Below are positions 16,788 to 26,001 of a stretch of 64,000 nt of DNA, piece by piece (within the stretch, counting starts at the first letter, position 1; each line of letters opens with the position of its first letter). A model generated the notes under the pieces. That model searched no databases and was not told the DNA's origin. It worked only from the letters and a program-made list of their open reading frames with translations. The DNA comes from Thermocrispum municipale DSM 44069 (lineage in GTDB: Bacteria > Actinomycetota > Actinomycetes > Mycobacteriales > Pseudonocardiaceae), in NCBI RefSeq assembly GCF_000427825.1, contig NZ_ATYT01000007.1, positions 210,223 through 274,222 on the forward strand, given 5' to 3'. Both the position numbers and the translations under genes were made by a program.

Positions 16788-17100
16788 GCCGCGGCTGATG
16801 ACGGACTAATGCCCGCGTGCTCAGGTCAGCCGGCGCGACTGGTAGCGGGCTGGTGCCCGCCTGCTCGGTCATCCGACACGGCTGGTAGCAGGCTGTCGGC
16901 GCGTGCGGACGTCAAGCGGCGCGGCTGGTAGCGGCCAAGGCGCTGCGCGCGGACACCAGCCATCCCGGCCGACCAGCGACCGGCGCCGCATGCTCCGATC
17001 GAACGGCGCGGCTGGTAGCGGACCGGCGTCGCGTGGGACATCAGCCGGCGACCGACAGCGGACCGGCGGCGCTTGCGCAGATCTGGCGGCGCCACGCGGA
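16788..17100. repeat. Degenerate 43-bp tandem repeat
   Basis: The core CGGCGCGGCTGGTAGCGG recurs at 16788 (divergent), 16831, 16874, 16917, about 16961 (poor), 17004 and about 17046. Adjacent starts are 43, 43, 43, about 44, about 43 and 42 bp apart. The remainder of each unit also aligns (roughly ACCGGCGCCGCGTGCTC plus a GTCAG-like end). No gene or coding frame explains it; it occupies the gap between the hydrolase terminator and the ferredoxin-reductase stop. Confidence 0.8.
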
Positions 17101-17155
17101 GCCGCGTCGTGCGGACGGTCGACGAGGCAGCTGGTCGTCGTCCCCGCTGTCCCGG

Positions 17156-18376
17156 TCAGGCGGATGCCGCGACGGCTCGCCGCTGCTCGGCGAAGGCCAC
17201 AGCGTCCGCCCAGCTTGCACCCTTCATGATCAGCCCGCGGAACTTCATGATGACGTTCTGCCCGTTGATCGTCAGCGCCCCGACCAGCCGGTCGCCCTCC
17301 CGGTACAGCGCCACGACGCGACGATCACGGGCCGGATCGCCCTCGACGATGCGCACTTCCTCGGCCGCCGGAATGCCGACGAACTGAATGCGGCTGTCGT
17401 ACCAGTCCGACCAGAAGTACGGGACCGTCCGATACGGCTTCGCCTCCGCCGGGTGTACCGCGTTGCGGGCGGCCACCGCCGCCTGTTCGGCCGCGCTGGT
17501 CCAGTGCTCCAACCGCATCGCGCGATCGAACAGCGGGTTGTGCCAACGGGCGACGTCGCCTGCGGCGTAGATGCCGTCCCCGGCGCACAGGTATTCGTCA
17601 CAGACCACGCCGTCGTCCAGAGCCAGCCCCGAACCGGCCAGCCACTCGGTGTTCGGCTCCGCACCGATTCCCACGACGACCAGGTCCGCATCGATCGCCG
17701 TGCCGTCGGACAGCACGACTCGTTCGACGCGCCCCTCCCCCTCGATCCGTTCGACGCCCACACCGCAGCGCAGATCGGTGCCGTGCCGGTGGTGCAGCTT
17801 TGCGCAGACACGCCCCATCTCGTCGCCGACCGCCCGGGCCAGTGGAGTCGGCTGGGCCTCGACCACGGTCACCTCGAGTCCGCGTTTGCGCGCGCCGGAC
17901 GCCACCTCCGAGCCGATGAACCCGCAGCCGACGACCACCGTTCTGGCGCCCGCGTCGAGGGCCCCGCGCACAGCCATCGCGTCATCCAGGGTGCGGAGAG
18001 TGTGGACACCGGCCAGCCCCGCCACTCCGGGCAGCCGTCGAGCCGTGGCACCCGTCGCGATCACCAGCGCGTCGTAGTCGAGACGGCTCTCGCCGAGGAG
18101 AACCTGCTTGTTCGCGGTGTCCAACCCCGTGGCGGAGGCTCCCAGCAGCAGCTCGACGCCCAGGTCGTCGCGTAGCTTCTCCTCCGTACGGAAGTACGGC
18201 GCCTTCGGCTCCACGCCGTCGAGGTAGGCCTTCGACAGCGGCGGCCGGTCGTACGGCAGATGGTGCTCGGCCCCGACCATCGTGATCGTGCCGGAGAAAC
18301 CAGCCTTTCGAGCGGCTTCCGCGGCACGCAGCCCGGCCAGCGATGCGCCGATCACGACGAGGTTCTGCGGTGACAT
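17156..18376 (-). CDS. NAD(P)H:ferredoxin reductase of the dioxygenase system
   Basis: 406-residue FAD-dependent reductase of the putidaredoxin-reductase/BphA4 type. Motifs seen are the FAD fold VVIGASLAGLRAAEA, the NAD(P) fold VVVGCGFIGSEVA, and GIYAAGDVARWHNP near the second FAD site; the C terminus has the usual reductase dimer domain. It moves electrons from NAD(P)H to the small ferredoxin encoded immediately upstream (stop and start separated by one base) and so probably to the Rieske dioxygenase at 28753-30524. It is the last gene of its transcription unit. Confidence 0.9.
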   Translation of the reverse strand: MSPQNLVVIGASLAGLRAAEAARKAGFSGTITMVGAEHHLPYDRPPLSKAYLDGVEPKAPYFRTEEKLRDDLGVELLLGASATGLDTANKQVLLGESRLDYDALVIATGATARRLPGVAGLAGVHTLRTLDDAMAVRGALDAGARTVVVGCGFIGSEVASGARKRGLEVTVVEAQPTPLARAVGDEMGRVCAKLHHRHGTDLRCGVGVERIEGEGRVERVVLSDGTAIDADLVVVGIGAEPNTEWLAGSGLALDDGVVCDEYLCAGDGIYAAGDVARWHNPLFDRAMRLEHWTSAAEQAAVAARNAVHPAEAKPYRTVPYFWSDWYDSRIQFVGIPAAEEVRIVEGDPARDRRVVALYREGDRLVGALTINGQNVIMKFRGLIMKGASWADAVAFAEQRRAVAASA

Positions 18377-18377
18377 G

Positions 18378-18572
18378 TCAGTCCTGGTGCAGCCGGAGCG
18401 CTTCGGTCGGGCAGCCGTCCACGGCCGCTTCGATGTCGGCAAGCTGTCCCGGCGGAACTTCGTCGGTCTTGAGCACCAGGTCGCCGTCGTCGTCGATTTC
18501 GAACACGTCGGGGGCCAGCGACTCGCAGATGCCCAACCCGGTGCACTTGCTGCGGTCAACGGAGATCTTCAC
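18378..18572 (-). CDS. [3Fe-4S] ferredoxin
   Basis: 64 residues. Cysteines at C10, C16 and C54 (CTGLGIC and CP), with glycine in the place of the fourth ligand, indicate a single [3Fe-4S] cluster as in ferredoxins that serve P450s and some actinobacterial dioxygenases. A GTG start is preceded by AAAGGAG. It is placed with a dedicated reductase, and no P450 is encoded in the window, so I infer that it feeds the Rieske oxygenase encoded about 10 kb upstream. Confidence 0.92.
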   Translation of the reverse strand: MKISVDRSKCTGLGICESLAPDVFEIDDDGDLVLKTDEVPPGQLADIEAAVDGCPTEALRLHQD

Positions 18573-18686
18573 AAGCCTTCACTCCTTTCGGATTCGGACG
18601 TGGTCACGCGTGGAGATGGCGCGTGCGGCCAGCACAGGCCGAGCCCGCGGCGCCACTGGCGGGGGCCGCAGGCGTAGCGACACGAC

Positions 18687-20003
18687 TCAGGCGTGCGCGC
18701 CGACCGGGAAACGCTCGGCGATCTGCTCCACCACGAGCTTCGCCGTCTCCGCGCAAGCGGTCGTCCCGCCGTTGGCGTACTCCTTCACGCCGTCGCCGAC
18801 GTTCCACAAATTCGCGATCGGGGTGGTGTTGGGCAGGTCGAACCCGGCGACCGCACGCTGCGGCGGCCAGTCGTCCTTGGTCACCGCCCACGACAAGATG
18901 CGTGCCCGGTCGAAACCCGGGATCTGCTCCCGCAGATCGGTGAGCAGCAGCTCCTTCTCCGCCTCTTCGTCGAACGCCCCGACCGCCGGCTTCGGCACCG
19001 ATGTGCCGACGTAGAGGTTCCATCCCTCCGGCGCCATCTCCGGGCAGGTGTCGGTGAAGTTGGCGACGTAGCAGAGCCGACGCGTGTTGGCGAAGCTCAG
19101 CATCCCCGGCACGTCGACCAGTCGCTCCTGGCTGGCGAAGTTGACCGTGATCATCGCGCACGGACGATCGCCGCGGCGCACCTGCTCCAGGTAGTCGCCG
19201 GGCAGATGCTCCTGGCCCACCAGCTGCACGGTCGCGGCCGGGCCGACGTCACTCACCGCGATGCGCGTAGCGACCTCGATCTGCTCCCCGTCCCGCTCGA
19301 CGACAGCGCCGGTGACCTTGCCCTCCGCCACCGTCAACGCCTTGACCTCGGACGACAGCCAGATCTCGCCGCCTTTCGCGGTGATCGCCTCGGCCAGCGA
19401 ACGCCAGATACCGATCGTCCCCTCGGGACAGAACCCGAACTTCTTGAACGCGCTCTTGCGCGTGAAATACGTCAGGAACACCCGCGCGGGCAGCTCCTCC
19501 GAACCCACCGCGAAGACCGAGCCGCACATGTTGCGGAAGATTCCGTGCACGTTCTCGTTCTTGGTGAACTTCCGGACCCAGTCCGCGGTCGACAGCTCGT
19601 GGTCCGGCAGCCCGTCGTCGCTGCGGGCCGCGCCGAGACCGTTGAGCAGCTTGGCGCCCTGGCGGGTCAGTTTGGACAGCAGGAAACCCCAGCCGCCGCC
19701 GGTGACGTCGATGTCCTTGCCCCCGATGCGATACAGGATCGGCGGCTTCGGCCGTCGGACGTCGAACTTCGCGCCGACCTCTTCGAACGTCTGCTGGGTG
19801 ATCCCGTCGACCTCGATCACGATCGCACCGTTGTTGACCTTGAACCCGTCGATGTCCCTGGTGGACGCGCGCCCACCGAGGTGCTCGAGGCGTTCCACCA
19901 CCAGCGTGCGGTACCCGAGGTTGGTCAGCCGGGCGGCGGCGAACAGTCCGCCCGCGCCCGCACCGACCACGAGCGCGTCGAAAGTCCTGTCTGTGCTGGT
20001 CAT
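18687..20003 (-). CDS. CrtI/phytoene-desaturase-like FAD oxidoreductase
   Basis: 438-residue FAD/NAD(P)-binding amine-oxidase-superfamily protein. N-terminal VVGAGAGGLFAAARL with ERLEHLGGRAST is the FAD site. The C-terminal LWNVGDGVKEYANGGTTACAETAKLV is the second FAD contact typical of CrtI and retinol-saturase relatives. The family desaturates or isomerises hydrophobic substrates. It sits between an acyl-CoA dehydrogenase and the ferredoxin; in this setting it might dehydrogenate a ring intermediate, but its role is not known. A TTG at 20006 is an alternative start. Confidence 0.85.
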   Translation of the reverse strand: MTSTDRTFDALVVGAGAGGLFAAARLTNLGYRTLVVERLEHLGGRASTRDIDGFKVNNGAIVIEVDGITQQTFEEVGAKFDVRRPKPPILYRIGGKDIDVTGGGWGFLLSKLTRQGAKLLNGLGAARSDDGLPDHELSTADWVRKFTKNENVHGIFRNMCGSVFAVGSEELPARVFLTYFTRKSAFKKFGFCPEGTIGIWRSLAEAITAKGGEIWLSSEVKALTVAEGKVTGAVVERDGEQIEVATRIAVSDVGPAATVQLVGQEHLPGDYLEQVRRGDRPCAMITVNFASQERLVDVPGMLSFANTRRLCYVANFTDTCPEMAPEGWNLYVGTSVPKPAVGAFDEEAEKELLLTDLREQIPGFDRARILSWAVTKDDWPPQRAVAGFDLPNTTPIANLWNVGDGVKEYANGGTTACAETAKLVVEQIAERFPVGAHA

Positions 20004-20022
20004 CAACTCGCCTTTCCGCCGG

Positions 20023-21183
20023 TCAGTAGGAGTCCGGCAATCGGAGGCTGTGCTGGGCGACGTAGTTGAGCACCATTTCCCTGCTGACCGGGGCGGTCCG
20101 CATGAGCCGGATGACGAACCACAGGTCGGCCAGCCCGTACTCGCGGGAGAGCCCGTTGCCGCCGTGCGTCTGGATGGCTTGGTCGAGTGCCTTCAAACCG
20201 GCCTCGGCCGCCGCGAACTTGGCGATGTTGGCCGCTTCGGCGGCATCGGCGTCGGCGTCGAACAGTTCGGCCGCTCGCATCATGACCAGGCGCGCCATCT
20301 CGACGGCGATGTAGGACTCCGCGAGCGGGTGCGCGATACCTTGGTGTGCACCGATCGGCGTGGACCACACTTGCCGCTGCCTGGCGTACTCGCCGGCCTT
20401 GCCGACGGCGTAGCGCCCAACGCCGGTGCACAGGGCCGCCGCCAGGATCCGCTCCGGGTTCAACCCGGCGAACACCTGTCGCAGGCCGGCGCCGGCCTTC
20501 CCGATCAAGCTGTCCGGCCCCAGCCGTACGTTGTCGAGGAACACGGTGAACTGGCGGTCCGGTGACGTCAGCGCGGTGTCGATGCGCTGCAGCGTCAACC
20601 CGGGCGAATCGAGCGGAACCACGAACAGCGACAACGCCTTGCGCTCGTCGGTCGCCAGGTCGCCGTCCCGCGCGACCAGCAGCAACGCATCGCACTCGTC
20701 GGCGGCGGAGATGTAGTACTTTCCGCCGGAGACGACCCACCCGTCGCCTTCCTTGCGTGCGGTGGTGGACACGTTGTGGCTGTTGGACCCCGCGTCAGGT
20801 TCGGTCAGCGCGAACGCCATCTTCAGCGAGCCGTCGGCGATGCCCGGCAGCCACTTCGCCTTCATCTCCGGCGAGCCGTGCTTGTTCAGGATCGAACCGC
20901 AGATCGCGGGCGAGATGACCGTGATGAGCAACGGCATGCCGTGTGCCGCCAGCTCCTCGATGACGATGGCGAGCTCGGACATGCCCGCACCACCGCCGCC
21001 GTACTCCTCCGGCAGGTGCACGCCCAGCAGGCCCGCCTGGCCGAGCTCGCTCCACAGCTCGTCGATGTGCTCACCGCGCCGCGAACGCTCGGCGTAGTAC
21101 TCGTGCCCGTACTTCGAGGCGATCTTCGCCACGCTCTCCCGCAGCAAGCGGTGGTCGTCGTTGTCGATGACGAGGCCCGTCAT
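20023..21183 (-). CDS. Acyl-CoA dehydrogenase
   Basis: 386-residue flavoprotein with the three ACAD domains: helical N-terminal part (LGQAGLLGVHLPEEYGG), central FAD-contacting ALTEPDAGSNSHN, and a C-terminal four-helix domain with QAIQTHGGNGLS. The end reads MRTAPVSREMVLNYV in the place where short-chain enzymes have IYEGT, so the catalytic base is probably supplied as in the APVSREM subgroup. It introduces a 2,3-double bond into an acyl-CoA. It lies 2 bp from the SnoaL-crotonase gene and 20 bp from the CrtI-like gene in one unit. Confidence 0.9.
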   Translation of the reverse strand: MTGLVIDNDDHRLLRESVAKIASKYGHEYYAERSRRGEHIDELWSELGQAGLLGVHLPEEYGGGGAGMSELAIVIEELAAHGMPLLITVISPAICGSILNKHGSPEMKAKWLPGIADGSLKMAFALTEPDAGSNSHNVSTTARKEGDGWVVSGGKYYISAADECDALLLVARDGDLATDERKALSLFVVPLDSPGLTLQRIDTALTSPDRQFTVFLDNVRLGPDSLIGKAGAGLRQVFAGLNPERILAAALCTGVGRYAVGKAGEYARQRQVWSTPIGAHQGIAHPLAESYIAVEMARLVMMRAAELFDADADAAEAANIAKFAAAEAGLKALDQAIQTHGGNGLSREYGLADLWFVIRLMRTAPVSREMVLNYVAQHSLRLPDSY

Positions 21184-21185
21184 GA

Positions 21186-22385
21186 TTACCGTCCCCTGAA
21201 TGTCGGAGTGGATTTCGTCAGGAAGGCGGCCACGCCCTCCCGCGCATCGGCGGTGGTGGCGGTGCGTGTGATCGCCTCGGTCTCGGCGGCGAGCTGCTCA
21301 GGCAGCGTCGCCGACCAGGAGCCGGCCAGCAGCCTGCGCATGGCTCCGTAGGCCTCGGTGGGCCCTTCGGCCAGCCGTTGCGCGGTGGCCCGAGCTCGGT
21401 CCTCGAGTTCGCCGGGCGCGACGACGTCGGTGACCAGGCCCCACTCGGCAGCCTCCTGCGCGTTCAGCACGCGCTGTTCGAGATACATCTGCTTCGCGCG
21501 GCGCAGGCCGATGAGCCTGGGCAGGAACCACGAGTTGCCGCCGTCCCCGGACAGTCCGAGCGCGGCGAATCCGGTGGCGAACTTGGTGCCTTCGGCGGCG
21601 AACGCGATGTCGGCCACGCAGACCAGGCCAAGCCCACCGCCAGCCACCGCACCGTGCGCGGCCGTCACGACCGGAGCCTTCAACTCGCTGAAGATACGCA
21701 GCGCTTCGTGGTACGGCGTGGTCATCCGGCGCAAGACCGCGGGCAGGTCTTTCGTGGCATGGTTGCCGATCTCCGCGATGTCCCCGCCGACGGTGAGCGC
21801 GGGTCCCTCACCGGTGATGAGCAGAGTCCTCAGCTCGGGCGTCGCGGCGCAGCGCAACGCGACTTCGTACAGCTCGTCGGCCGCCTGCTGGTTCAACGCG
21901 TTGCGGGCTTCCGGGCGGTTCAGGCGGATCTCGCCGAGGCCGTCGGTGACGGTGAAGTCCACGGTTCGCAGCACCTGGCCCGGCCGGTCCAGCGCCTCGT
22001 TCCACCGCGCACTGTCGGTGAGCTGGACGAGTTCACGAATGCGGCCGTCCGCGAAAGACACCACGTGCATGAACTCGGCGTCGAGCGGGGCGTCGCCTGC
22101 GCGGGCCTTGCCGGTGTAGCGCCCGCGCACCAGCAACCGTCCGTCCTCGAGGAAACCGAACTCCTCCGGCTCGGCGCGCGCGACGAAACTCGAGCCGATC
22201 CGCCCCCAGAACTCCCGGCGCATCGCCTGCGGACCCTGGTAATCACCGCCGAGCCCGAGCGGGAGCCCCTCGGTGGTGTGGCCCGTGAAGCTGGGATGCA
22301 GCACCTCCTCGAGCGCCTGGCGGTCGCCCGACGCCAGTGCCCGATACAGCCGTCTGGCCAGCTCTTCCGCTGCCGCCCGGTCCAC
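21186..22385 (-). CDS. SnoaL-like domain fused to an enoyl-CoA hydratase/isomerase
   Basis: About 399 residues. Residues 1-120 form a SnoaL/NTF2-like cone (LHPSFTGHTTEG, EFMHVVSFADGRIREL). Residues 135-399 are a crotonase domain with oxyanion region GGDIAEIG, AAHGAVAGGGLGLV and GLSGDGGNSWFLPRLIG. The crotonase half lacks both hydratase glutamates and has the Asp-containing PaaG-like motif, so isomerase or hydrolase activity is more likely than hydration. The GTG at 22385 was chosen because GGGAGGTGA is then correctly spaced; GTG 22394 would overlap it. First gene of the unit running to 17156. Confidence 0.83.
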   Translation of the reverse strand: MDRAAAEELARRLYRALASGDRQALEEVLHPSFTGHTTEGLPLGLGGDYQGPQAMRREFWGRIGSSFVARAEPEEFGFLEDGRLLVRGRYTGKARAGDAPLDAEFMHVVSFADGRIRELVQLTDSARWNEALDRPGQVLRTVDFTVTDGLGEIRLNRPEARNALNQQAADELYEVALRCAATPELRTLLITGEGPALTVGGDIAEIGNHATKDLPAVLRRMTTPYHEALRIFSELKAPVVTAAHGAVAGGGLGLVCVADIAFAAEGTKFATGFAALGLSGDGGNSWFLPRLIGLRRAKQMYLEQRVLNAQEAAEWGLVTDVVAPGELEDRARATAQRLAEGPTEAYGAMRRLLAGSWSATLPEQLAAETEAITRTATTADAREGVAAFLTKSTPTFRGR

Positions 22386-22409
22386 CGGCCTCACCTCCCG
22401 CGATTCGTC

Positions 22410-22432
22410 TTCTAATTTAACGTAAATAAGAA
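22410..22432. promoter_or_regulatory. AT-rich palindrome ahead of the SnoaL-crotonase operon
   Basis: Arms TTCTAATTTA (22410-22419) and TAAATAAGAA (22423-22432) pair at 9 of 10 positions around ACG. It is placed 25 bp upstream of the operon start. CTAATTTA also occurs, inverted, in the 34955-35111 promoter gap. The rest of the 256-bp gap 22386-22641 has no gene. Confidence 0.6.
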
Positions 22433-22641
22433 ACTGTGGCTAGGGTGGCACCCTTCACAGCACGCTACGGTCACCCACTCGGACCCAATTTTGAAGACAG
22501 GATCGAGTACGCGCAGGAAGAAACTGCAGCCGAGACGTCGACCGCGCGCTACCGGAAGGGCCGAGGGCGCGTCGAACACGCACCAAGGGCCGGCCACCGG
22601 CACCGCAACCCGGCAGCCGGCCCGTCGACCGTCAGCCCCGA

Positions 22642-23403
22642 TCAGCGCGGCGCCATGCGGATGGCCCCGTCGAGCCGGATCGTCTCCCCGTTCAGCATCG
22701 GGTTCTCCACGATGTGCCTGGCCAGCGCCGCGTATTCCGCCGGGTCGCCGAGCCGCGACGGGTGCGGCACCTGGGCACCCAGCGACGCGATCGCCTCCTC
22801 CGGCAGCGTCGCGAACAGCGGCGTGTGGAACAGCCCCGGCGCGATCGTCACCACCCGGATCTGCAGGCTCGCCAAGTCACGGGCGATCGGCAGCGTCATG
22901 CCGACGATCCCGCCCTTGGACGCCGAATACGCCGCCTGCCCGATCTGCCCGTCGAATGCGGCCACCGACGCGGTGTTGATGACGACGCCGCGCTCCTCAC
23001 CTACCGGATCGGTCTTGGCGATGCGCTCCGCGCCCAGCCGGATCACGTTGAACGTGCCGACCAGGTTCACGTTGATCACCTTGGTGAACTCGGCCAGCGG
23101 GAAGGCGCCCTTCTTGCCGACGGTCTTGATGGCGCTGCCGATGCCGGCACAGTTCACCACGATCCGCAGCGTGCCCAGTTGCTCGGCCGCGTCCAGTGCC
23201 TTCGACACCTGCTGTTCGTCGGTCACGTCGGCCGCGGCGAAGGTCACCCCGTCGCCCAGCTCCTCGGCAATCGCCTCGCCCTGCGACGAGGGCAGGTCCA
23301 CGATGACGACCTTGGCGCCTGCACCGTGCAGCTCCTTGACCGTTGCCAGCCCGAGCCCCGACGCGCCACCGGTCACCAGCGCGACCGCGTTACCGACCTG
23401 CAT
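22642..23403 (-). CDS. SDR, 3-hydroxyacyl-CoA dehydrogenase type II-like
   Basis: 253-residue short-chain dehydrogenase resembling HSD17B10-type 3-hydroxy-2-methylacyl-CoA dehydrogenases. TGGASGLG cofactor site at about 11-18, NCAG motif, catalytic AYSASKGG, and the family-typical inserts [21 protein letters not shown] (split by the active serine) and [14 protein letters not shown]. It would oxidise a 3-hydroxyacyl-CoA to the 3-keto form ahead of thiolytic cleavage. AAGGAG precedes the ATG. Last gene of the unit that begins with the CoA ligase. Confidence 0.9.
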   Translation of the reverse strand: MQVGNAVALVTGGASGLGLATVKELHGAGAKVVIVDLPSSQGEAIAEELGDGVTFAAADVTDEQQVSKALDAAEQLGTLRIVVNCAGIGSAIKTVGKKGAFPLAEFTKVINVNLVGTFNVIRLGAERIAKTDPVGEERGVVINTASVAAFDGQIGQAAYSASKGGIVGMTLPIARDLASLQIRVVTIAPGLFHTPLFATLPEEAIASLGAQVPHPSRLGDPAEYAALARHIVENPMLNGETIRLDGAIRMAPR

Positions 23404-23422
23404 ACGCCCGCTCCTTTCTTCG

Positions 23423-24610
23423 TCAGCCTCGGTCGGATCCGACCACCGACACGAACGACACGCAACTGCCTGGACGGCCGCCCAGGTTGTGGGTGAGCGC
23501 CAGGTGCGGGTCGTCCAGCTGCCGCTCGCCCGCCTGGCCACGGAACTGCAGCCAGCATTCGTAGAGCATGCGCAGGCCGCTGGCGCCGACCGGATGACCG
23601 AACGACTTCAACCCGCCGTCGGTATTGACCGGCAGCCTCCCGCCGAGCTCGAACGCGCCGTCGAGGATGTCCTTCCACGCCTGCCCGCGCTCGGCGAAGC
23701 CCATGTCCTCCATGAGTACCAGCTCGGTGGGCGTGAAGCAGTCGTGCACCTCGGCCAGCGAGATCTCGCTGCGTGGATCGGTCACCCCGGCCTGCTCGTA
23801 GGCGTCCTGGGCGCTGCGCACGACCTCGGGGAACGTCGTGTAGTCGTAGTCCGGATCGGCGGCGCCGCGAGCCGGGCCGGCGACCAGCGACAGCCCCTTG
23901 ACGTACATCGGCCGGTCGGTGTAGTTGTGCGCTTCCTCGGCGCGGACGATGAGCGCGGCCGCCGCGCCGTCGGACACCCCGGAGCAGTCGAACACGCCCA
24001 GGCGGCCCGCCACCTTGGGCGCTGCCTCGATCTTCTCCTTGGTCACCTGCGACTGGAACTGCGCTTTGGGATTGCGCGCGCCGTTGCTGTGGTTCTTCCA
24101 TGCCACGTGGGTCATCGCGGCCCGCATGTCCGCGGGGTCGACGCCGTAGCGTGCGCAGTACGCCGGGTCCAGCAGCGAGAAGGCCGCGGGCGCGGTCAGG
24201 CTCAGCTCCGCGGCCGTGCCGTCTCCCGGCGGGTCGGAGCGCAACAGGCCGGAGTAGCCGGAATCCTTCAGCTTCTCCACCCCGACCGCGACCACCCGGT
24301 CGTAGGCGCCGGAGGCCACCGCGTAGCAGGCGTTGCGGAACGCCTCGGAGCCCGTCGCACAGTAGTTCTCCACTCGCGTCACCGGCTTGTAGTCCAGCGC
24401 CAGCGCCTTGCTCAACGTGAGCCCGGACTGGCCGGAGGCCAGCGTGCCGAGCCAGTACGCCTCGATGTCGTCCCGGCTCACCGAGGTGGAGTCGAACAGT
24501 TCCTTGGTCGCGTCGACCAGCAGGTCCTCCGCCGAGGAAGACCAGTGCTCGCCGAAGCGAGTGCACCCCATGGCGACGACGGCGACCTTGTCGCGGATTC
24601 CCTTGCTCAT
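23423..24610 (-). CDS. SCPx/lipid-transfer-type thiolase
   Basis: 395 residues of the thiolase fold. Nucleophile C84 in ENYCATGS, H289 in EVHDCFT, H339 in FGHPVGASG, and a C-terminal THNLGG motif shared with SCPx thiolases, Ltp aldolases and archaeal acetoacetyl-CoA thiolases. Such proteins need a DUF35 partner; here that domain is the C-terminal half of the gene immediately upstream, whose stop overlaps this start (ATGA). It probably performs thiolytic or retro-aldol cleavage of a CoA-linked intermediate together with that protein. The substrate is unknown. Confidence 0.9.
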   Translation of the reverse strand: MSKGIRDKVAVVAMGCTRFGEHWSSSAEDLLVDATKELFDSTSVSRDDIEAYWLGTLASGQSGLTLSKALALDYKPVTRVENYCATGSEAFRNACYAVASGAYDRVVAVGVEKLKDSGYSGLLRSDPPGDGTAAELSLTAPAAFSLLDPAYCARYGVDPADMRAAMTHVAWKNHSNGARNPKAQFQSQVTKEKIEAAPKVAGRLGVFDCSGVSDGAAAALIVRAEEAHNYTDRPMYVKGLSLVAGPARGAADPDYDYTTFPEVVRSAQDAYEQAGVTDPRSEISLAEVHDCFTPTELVLMEDMGFAERGQAWKDILDGAFELGGRLPVNTDGGLKSFGHPVGASGLRMLYECWLQFRGQAGERQLDDPHLALTHNLGGRPGSCVSFVSVVGSDRG

Positions 24611-26001
24611 ACCGCACCTCCGACGGGCGTGCTGCGTTCCGGTGCGAGCACCCGCGCCTTCCAGAAGTAGTTGTGCACGCCTCTGGCGGTGTACAGGCGC
24701 CGGAACGACAAGTCGACGCGTGTTCCCACCGCGAGGTCGTCCGGCTGGGCGTCGGCGACCTCCAGCGTGTATCGACCGCCGCCGTCGAAATCGACGATGG
24801 CTTCGATCAGGGGCGGTGACGGCGAGTAGGCCAGCCGGTCGACGGTGTACGTCGCCACTGTTCCGGTAGCCGCAGCCAGCGAACGTGCCTCCATCTCATC
24901 CATCGCACCGCAGTTCTTGCACACCCGCATCGGCGGCAGATGCGTGAACCCGCAGCGCGAGCACACGCTCCCGGTGAACGAGAACTTCCAATCGGCTGCG
25001 CGGGCGCTCGGTGGGCCGGCGGGCCGGTCCGGCTCCGGGCGGCGCGGCGGCTCCCGCTCCAGCCACCCACGCCAGCTCAGATAAGTCGCGTACGCAACGT
25101 CGATGCCGCCGCCCAGCTGGTCGGCCACTGTGCGCTGCTGCCGTTTGCGCACCAGGTTCTCGGTGGCCCGCAGCAGGACGGCGTCACACCCGTCGGCGGC
25201 GGACAGCACGAGGATCGTCTCCCCCGGCATGGCCCGATCCAGCATCGACGCCAGGCCGAGCCCGAAGTCCGCGGCACCGGAGTGACCGAGCGGCGAGGTG
25301 GCCGCCCCGGAGAAAAGTCGCGCAGCCTGTTTGCGGACGCCGGGATTGGGTGAGACGACCACCATGTGGTCGACGGCTTCCAGTCCGGCCTCAGCCAGCA
25401 TCTCCCCGGCCGCCCGCTTCAGCAGCGGCACGTAGTGCTCGACACCGAACCGCTCCTCCCACCCCTCGCCCGCAAGTTGGCCGGGCGCCCGCCACCGGTC
25501 CAAGATCTCGGTCGACCACGAACGCTCGGCGAGGACGTCGGCGATCGCCCCTTTCGGGTCTCCGAACAGCAGGGCGACCGCACCGTCACCGCCGGTCCGC
25601 TCGTCCGACGACCCCGGCCGGCCGACCCGCACGTCCGCCGACACCGCGAGCCCGCCGTCGGCCTTGGCCGCGCGCCAGGCAGCCATGCCGGACCGCGCCG
25701 AGCCGGCCAGGTCGGCGGCGAACGCCTCCGGCGGCAAGCCCAGTGCGGCGTGGATGGCCGAAGCATTGGTCTTGTCGAGATACGCGGGCGAGGTGGTGGC
25801 GAAATAGATGCTGCGCGGCGTCGCCGGATACGACCGCAGCAACGCGGCGGCGGCCTCCACAGCCATCGTCGTGCTGTCCTCGTCGAACGAAGCCACCACG
25901 CGGGAACCGCGACCCGACCCCGTCCCGAGGGTGCTCGCCACCTCGGACAACTGGAGCCGGTGCTTCGGCAGGTACGTGGCGTAGGCGACGAGCGCGGTCA
26001 T
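24607..26001 (-). CDS. HMG-CoA-synthase-like protein fused to a DUF35 zinc-ribbon/OB domain
   Basis: 464 residues. Residues 1-310 have the HMG-CoA synthase/KAS III fold (start LVAYATYLPKHRL; FATTSPAYLDKTNAS; GHSGAADFGLGLASML). Residues 335-455 are DUF35: zinc ribbon C347-x2-C350 and C361-x2-C364 followed by an OB fold (GTVATYTVDRLAYSP). In the stretch AGSARSG (99-105), where HMG-CoA synthases have their acylated cysteine, I see no Cys, so the N-terminal domain may be non-catalytic or use other chemistry (needs alignment). It overlaps both neighbouring thiolase genes by 4 bp. Confidence 0.88.
   Translation of the reverse strand: MTALVAYATYLPKHRLQLSEVASTLGTGSGRGSRVVASFDEDSTTMAVEAAAALLRSYPATPRSIYFATTSPAYLDKTNASAIHAALGLPPEAFAADLAGSARSGMAAWRAAKADGGLAVSADVRVGRPGSSDERTGGDGAVALLFGDPKGAIADVLAERSWSTEILDRWRAPGQLAGEGWEERFGVEHYVPLLKRAAGEMLAEAGLEAVDHMVVVSPNPGVRKQAARLFSGAATSPLGHSGAADFGLGLASMLDRAMPGETILVLSAADGCDAVLLRATENLVRKRQQRTVADQLGGGIDVAYATYLSWRGWLEREPPRRPEPDRPAGPPSARAADWKFSFTGSVCSRCGFTHLPPMRVCKNCGAMDEMEARSLAAATGTVATYTVDRLAYSPSPPLIEAIVDFDGGGRYTLEVADAQPDDLAVGTRVDLSFRRLYTARGVHNYFWKARVLAPERSTPVGGAV

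Noticed and set aside
16788..17100. CRISPR array
   Set aside because: Repeats are contiguous and diverged with no unique spacers; it is a tandem repeat.
16746..17229. Several open frames in the hydrolase-reductase gap
   Set aside because: They follow the 43-bp repeat in different frames, with no ribosome site or domain.
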